DNA of 7,296 nt, from NCBI GenBank assembly GCA_023230795.1, contig JALNWR010000132.1, forward strand, positions 1-7,296. The letters are read 5' to 3'. Below, in pieces: positions 5,001 through 7,296 of the stretch; the first letter of the stretch is position 1, and each line of letters starts with the position of its first letter. A program made the position numbers and the translations under genes. The notes beneath the pieces are model-generated. The model searched no databases, was not told where the DNA came from, and was given only the letters and a program-made list of their open reading frames with translations. Source of the stretch: Candidatus Cloacimonadota bacterium. GTDB taxonomy: Bacteria > Cloacimonadota > Cloacimonadia > Cloacimonadales > Cloacimonadaceae.

Positions 5001-7249
5001 GTGGGTCCATCTACCATGCCGGTGGTCAGTTAACAATCAATAATGGATCATCTTTTAGCCAAAATGCGGGATTATGCGGAGGAGCCATTGCATTAGAAGG
5101 ACTATCTGCTCTGCTAACAGTTTCAAATGCAGTTTTCGATGAAAACACAGCTATTACTCACGGTGGTGCTATCACTTCCAATGGAGGATCCGTTGGGGTT
5201 GAAAATTCGTCATTCGATGACTGCTCAGTTGAAGCAGGACTTGGTGGTGCCATTGCTTTGTTTGAATCGGATTACTTGATATCCGGAAACAGATTCACTC
5301 ATTGTCTGACAGATTCCGTTTCTGGCAAAGGTGGATCAATCTATATCGAAAACACCCCTGCACAAAAGAGCAAAGGGCAAACAAAATTTGCAACGAACCA
5401 GCGGGAATTGAGTTCTAATGAGATCAAACAGTCAAATGCCTACGCCGGTGGGGCGATTTATCAGAATGGTAGTGGTGACATCATCAGTAATGCCATTTTC
5501 CAGAATACCGCGTCCCAGGGTGCAGGCTTGTACTTGAAGAGTATCGTTGGTCGGTTTGAAAACAATACCATCGCAGATAATAACGCATCTGTTATGGGTT
5601 GGGCTATGGTATGCGATTCCTTAGCAGTAACGATAAAGAATACAATAATTTGGAGAGACACACTTGCATACATAAGCCCGATCCACTGCATCAATGCTCA
5701 GGACATCGACTTGATTAATTGTGCAATAATGGATACATTAGATGTAGCCAGCGGCACATATGCCAGCGTATCGACTTATAACTGCGTCACGGATAATCCT
5801 GAGTTTGTTAGCGCAGATATTGAAAACTATCAGTTGGGAAACACTTCCAGGTGCGTTAATGCCGGCACGAAGGATTCTGCTTTAGATGGGGTCGATGCTA
5901 TGGGGAATCCCAGAATCAATGCAAACAATGGAACTCCCATAATTGATATGGGGGCCTATGAGTTTGTAGAGCCTTACTGGGTATGCACAAGAGATACAAT
6001 ACCTGACTATGTCGAGATTACGTATTCTCCTACTCATTTCTTCAATGATCTTCAGGTTACAAATACTGGAACATTACATGTCGATCCCGGAGTGTCATTA
6101 CTGGCTCAGAATAACTCAATGATTATGGTTAGCGGTTCAATTGAGGCTCTTGGCACAGAGAATTCAGGCATTGTCTTCAGCACTACTCCCGGTAATGACG
6201 CATGGTATGGCTTCAGTTTCAAGGGTGAACCATCTATGGGCAGTTCGGCCTTCACGCATTGTGCATTCCTGAATGGGAAAGCGTATCCTGATGGTTCACA
6301 TTCGGGCAGCGATGCCTCCAATGGAGGGCTTATGTACATCGATGGATATCCCTCCATTCAGATCGACTATTGTTCATTCAGCGTCAACCAGGCCTTAGAT
6401 AATGGCGGTGCCCTTTACCTCACCAATTTGTCACCACAGGATTCTCTACAGATTACAAACTCCACTTTTAGCGGGAACAGAGTCAAAAATGGTACAGGGG
6501 GTGCTGTCTGCTCGATGGATTCGAAATTGCACCTACTAAACAATTCATTCGGTTCGAACAGCGCGGGTTATCCACTTGATACAAATGTTATACCAGAAGC
6601 TATTTATGATTTTTGCGGTGGTGCAGTATCATTGATAAAAAGTAAAACAGTAGATATTGAGCACTCCATCTCTAATAACCAGTTTCTTGCTAACTATGCT
6701 GCTGGCACAGGAGGCGGCATATACGCACAAGCTGGGGAGCAGCGCATTGTCGGTAATCAATTCATTGATAGTATTGCGCTTGGTGCGGATAAATCAGGAA
6801 TTTGTTCTGATTTACGCGGAGGTGGGGCCATTGGCGTCGTTGGTGGATCTATTTCGGAAATCAGCCAGAACACCTTTGATTCGAACTATGCTTATGCCGG
6901 GGGCGCTATCCTCAACAATGGTTCTGTTTCAAATGTAGCAGATAATACGTTTACTGAAAACAAAGCTCAGTTTGGTGGTGCTATCCAACTCATCAATATA
7001 GACGTAGAGAATAATCTTATGAGGAATCTGTTCACAGCGAACGGAACTGCAGATTCGACAAATTGCGTAATTGGTGGTGCTATCAGGGTCTTAGACTGCA
7101 GCGATAATGTGGAAATCAGCCTATCCAAGTTTAGCAGAAATTCAAGCAGCGAGAAAGGTGGAGCAATAGCCATTCAAAACTCGGATGGACATATCTTAAC
7201 CGAACTTTACCATTCTGAAAACCTACACACCTGCCATATAAGCACTTAG
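863..7249 (+). CDS. Giant modular beta-helix / Pmp-like repeat protein, main part (frameshifted at both ends?)
   Basis: The frame has 2128 codons from the ATG at 863; it is probably read in continuation of the upstream fragment. Domains in order: residues 1-412, a pectate-lyase-like beta-helix with the family pattern RNHIAL, YFHEAN, GYGVGLWDSSKNLVENSIF, RHAITI, YNYAREERS, DIAIHGE and HNSFLRNRV; 416-784, a beta-helix cassette opening with a GDIEIEPGALLIVDPGV header and closing with GIDIGAIE; 786-1100, two ASH/choice-of-anchor-D-like Ig-like domains ending in NGVGLAAELSIS and GEGIPL; 1100-1702, a cassette of 13 GGA[I/V/L]-type repeats closing with DMGAYE; 1703-2128, a third cassette with 10 repeats and no closing motif. 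The GGA[I/V] plus FxxN pattern is that of chlamydial polymorphic membrane protein repeats. It is presumably exported by the upstream signal peptide and acts at or outside the cell surface, perhaps in adhesion or glycan binding (inference). No catalytic residues can be assigned. The C-terminus lacks any sorting or autotransporter domain, so it is probably truncated. Confidence 0.9.
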   Translation: MTSDDCLKNAVYANGESNLPHQRIYNVGIEDLRIVREKGDDFSNDQVYDHVLNDDHTYFGNNISIRNAANCWVKGVESENTFRNHIALHDAEHVTISGVYFHEANKNCDGGFGYGVGLWDSSKNLVENSIFRLIRHAITIVDGSWYNVIAYNYAREERSVLYNGTKVKWSDIAIHGESTNTYFHNFPSPEYEYDPNRKPYYNLIEGNNLDYLCVDATHRYNGTHNSFLRNRVTQQIHVQGSGGTNQALLGCAIDVLVVATFPPPLAAAWILSTINMFSRVCAHCIAFQANDLRPNVDNFRDQPRQLFINNYARECNWWKSQVLDYPIRMHSEISQFQANTRKHYATWWGGTQKRTLRPDSDFDDINSCYSFASGSQTKPDFWPDLITWPYQYKDDQNPAQQRWHLGGKYTVGSGDSTSFVGVTRVTVDTLFEGDIEIEPGALLIVDPGVTVSMKPGKKIKINGSLIAKGTEAGPITFTCSDPTNYWQGIEVRQKKNKPLPSIELNNCIVSRANKRAILLDNYSEARIDSCQFVDNHDNGALSSQNGNLHISNSLFYDNDICSYNLEWPKGGALFLKNSDVHISNTSFTSNIIKTFGTGAIHIERDTGDENRNIEFFNCYFSENTSETTIIMGSLAILSEGYEGALGIYNCSFINQPREIFSTLKNDVQITNGLFWNSSGIPHFIKSDNTNSSYTFKISKSFIPNFEQSPITMMSNYTVVDTIYSGETMLQLDTERNLYLPGVLSPLVNAGNDDIRMLENFVATDLLGNPRYCGSGIDIGAIEVMKPEISIGDSLIGFDEDILIDFGNVPVFEEVVQHLRIANIGTMPLILSDPVFPEGYMAGSNISFPYTIETAYVETTIPIDIDEGDFEPEMEAFVDIPIVFHPTLHTIDYMNKFISFSTNDSLNSSVSISVNGVGLAAELSISDSTLVMADFPANNTPSFGRDFLIFKNTGNIGLVIDTLKVSHSDNSLAFFEYAATSDTPEENKQSGGTSFEKDMRGAKAQSAVPQSRSKQITDRRGSGLQRSLMLKREPSKGLSDLTWYGAEHNHIIELAPGDSIFVHTRYIPFLIGADSTKINVRSNDAYKADRTISLFGEGIPLVVTDNPTETQVSNVIMADTLWSCPQIEVKSSVQVSPQARLTIRPYKDAVSVQSDSTCCFNVSGELHARKSLNQLFSISFAGVDSLAGWKGLVFKNNDSGISRLDSLIIINANDHSRLEEGGGAIHSYEYCSILLSNVTIETSNSLHDGGAIYVNNGEVQIHECTISNSTALNGGAIAAMGAGSEVLISESTFDGNAAEQLGGVLYANNATISINAAQISDNSATSGGVMYLENADLNFMDSACSGNTAVYGGVVSTSGDLGNIIISSSEFNKNGDSSCYGGSIYHAGGQLTINNGSSFSQNAGLCGGAIALEGLSALLTVSNAVFDENTAITHGGAITSNGGSVGVENSSFDDCSVEAGLGGAIALFESDYLISGNRFTHCLTDSVSGKGGSIYIENTPAQKSKGQTKFATNQRELSSNEIKQSNAYAGGAIYQNGSGDIISNAIFQNTASQGAGLYLKSIVGRFENNTIADNNASVMGWAMVCDSLAVTIKNTIIWRDTLAYISPIHCINAQDIDLINCAIMDTLDVASGTYASVSTYNCVTDNPEFVSADIENYQLGNTSRCVNAGTKDSALDGVDAMGNPRINANNGTPIIDMGAYEFVEPYWVCTRDTIPDYVEITYSPTHFFNDLQVTNTGTLHVDPGVSLLAQNNSMIMVSGSIEALGTENSGIVFSTTPGNDAWYGFSFKGEPSMGSSAFTHCAFLNGKAYPDGSHSGSDASNGGLMYIDGYPSIQIDYCSFSVNQALDNGGALYLTNLSPQDSLQITNSTFSGNRVKNGTGGAVCSMDSKLHLLNNSFGSNSAGYPLDTNVIPEAIYDFCGGAVSLIKSKTVDIEHSISNNQFLANYAAGTGGGIYAQAGEQRIVGNQFIDSIALGADKSGICSDLRGGGAIGVVGGSISEISQNTFDSNYAYAGGAILNNGSVSNVADNTFTENKAQFGGAIQLINIDVENNLMRNLFTANGTADSTNCVIGGAIRVLDCSDNVEISLSKFSRNSSSEKGGAIAIQNSDGHILTELYHSENLHTCHIST
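2108..3214 (+). other. Beta-helix cassette 1 with DIGAIE closing motif
   Basis: Residues 416-784. The cassette opens with a header at 431-478 (GDIEIEPGALLIVDPG, then GSLIAKGTEAGPITF, then W-x-GIEV). That header is the usual start of secreted beta-helix cassettes: hydrophobic strands separated by 'pG.tl.i..G' turns. Short coils with N-x-x-F-x-x-N patterns follow, with four weak NGA/GGA/TGA/EGA turns at about 538, 570, 597 and 642. The end is a choice-of-anchor-Q-like closure: SPLVNAG, then ATDLLGNPR, then GIDIGAIE (775-782, bases 3185-3208). Confidence 0.7.
3218..4162 (+). other. Two tandem ASH / choice-of-anchor-D-like Ig-like domains
   Basis: Residues 786-1100. The first repeat has IDFGNVPVFEEVVQHLRIANIGTMPLIL (the 'fG.v.v......l.i.N.G...l.i' pattern), then PIVFHPT and FSTND...VSISVNGVG. 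The second has FGRDFLIFKNTGNIGLVID, then a long charged insertion, then IELAPGDSIFVHTRYIPFLIGADSTKINVRSND and ISLFGEGIPL. Both end in the G-x-G turn typical of ASH-type beta-sandwiches. They act as spacers or binding modules between the beta-helix cassettes. The residue 983-1037 insertion splits the second domain. Confidence 0.7.
4523..5530 (+). repeat. Thirteen Pmp-like GGA[I/V/L] protein repeats, cassette 2
   Basis: Glycine-pair turns start at residues 1221, 1248, 1273, 1301, 1326, 1351, 1380, 1406, 1434, 1461, 1490, 1529 and 1553, the last degenerate (GAGL). The period is 24-29 residues except for a 39-residue step that contains a basic insertion. Each is preceded by F/I-x-x-N (FDGN, FNKN, FSQN, FDEN and similar). 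This matches the GGA(I/L/V) and FxxN signature of chlamydial polymorphic membrane protein repeats, which stack as coils of a right-handed beta-helix. The region is closed by DMGAYE at 5945-5962. Confidence 0.85.
6323..7168 (+). repeat. Ten Pmp-like GGA[I/V/L] protein repeats, cassette 3 (incomplete)
   Basis: Turns start at residues 1821, 1848, 1879, 1919, 1951, 1987, 2013, 2038, 2071 and 2099, spaced 25-40 residues, with FSVN, FSGN, FGSN, FLAN, FDSN, FTEN, FTAN and FSRN before them. The cassette header is at residues 1726-1787 (FNDLQVTNTGTLHVDPG, then GSIEALGTENSGIVFS, then W-x-GFSF). Unlike cassettes 1 and 2, no NAG...DxxGNPR...DxGAxE closure follows before the stop at 7249, so the cassette is incomplete. 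Confidence 0.8.
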
Positions 7250-7296
7250 CTGTTTTATGGTCACTACACGAGTTGACGTTTTACGACTTTTCTTGG

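Noticed and set aside
4523..7168. CRISPR array or DNA tandem repeat
   Set aside because: The roughly 75-90 base periodicity comes from protein-level GGA[I/V] repeats. The DNA units are highly diverged and there are no constant repeats with unique spacers.

Overview
The window holds the 3' end of one gene and most of one very large secreted-protein gene, all on the + strand. The style is that of an uncultivated bacterium of the Fibrobacteres-Chlorobi-Bacteroidetes (FCB) group. Candidatus Cloacimonadota is my best guess, because giant modular proteins that mix right-handed beta-helices, DxGAxE closing motifs and ASH-type Ig-like domains are common there. This placement is inference; no rRNA or marker gene is present.

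Layout. Bases 3-329 are the C-terminal 108 codons of a protein that looks like an extracytoplasmic beta-propeller, with its 5' end outside the window. Its TAG stop overlaps an AGGAGG ribosome binding site (328-333). That site serves the next reading frame (339-842), which encodes a Sec signal peptide, a Pro/Gly-rich linker and the N-terminal cap of a pectate-lyase-like beta-helix. This frame stops at 840-842, directly after a run of five T. The rest of the same beta-helix continues in the -1 frame, open from 824 and with its first ATG at 863, to 7249. The two pieces are almost certainly one gene split by a one-base frameshift: a real mutation, a sequencing error or, less likely, recoding. Joined, they would encode about 2303 residues.

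The long frame is strongly modular (residue numbers count from the ATG at 863). Residues 1-412 are a pectate-lyase-like beta-helix. Residues 416-784 are a beta-helix cassette closed by a GIDIGAIE motif. Residues 786-1100 are two ASH/choice-of-anchor-D-like beta-sandwiches. Residues 1100-1702 are a second cassette with 13 Pmp-like GGA[I/V/L] repeats, closed by DMGAYE. Residues 1703-2128 are a third cassette with 10 such repeats but no closing motif. The protein is presumably exported and displayed or released as an adhesin-like or glycan-interacting fibre. No enzyme activity can be assigned.

The gene ends abruptly in mid-repeat at 7249, with no sorting domain or autotransporter domain. The C-terminus therefore looks truncated by a frameshift, an insertion or an assembly artefact close to the window edge. 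There are no RNA genes, CRISPR arrays, identifiable insertion sequences or gene-free stretches above 300 bases. The most noteworthy points are the split gene, the broken C-terminus, the G8 tract inside a surface-protein gene, the hydrophobic segment inside the first helix and the Lys/Arg-rich insertions.
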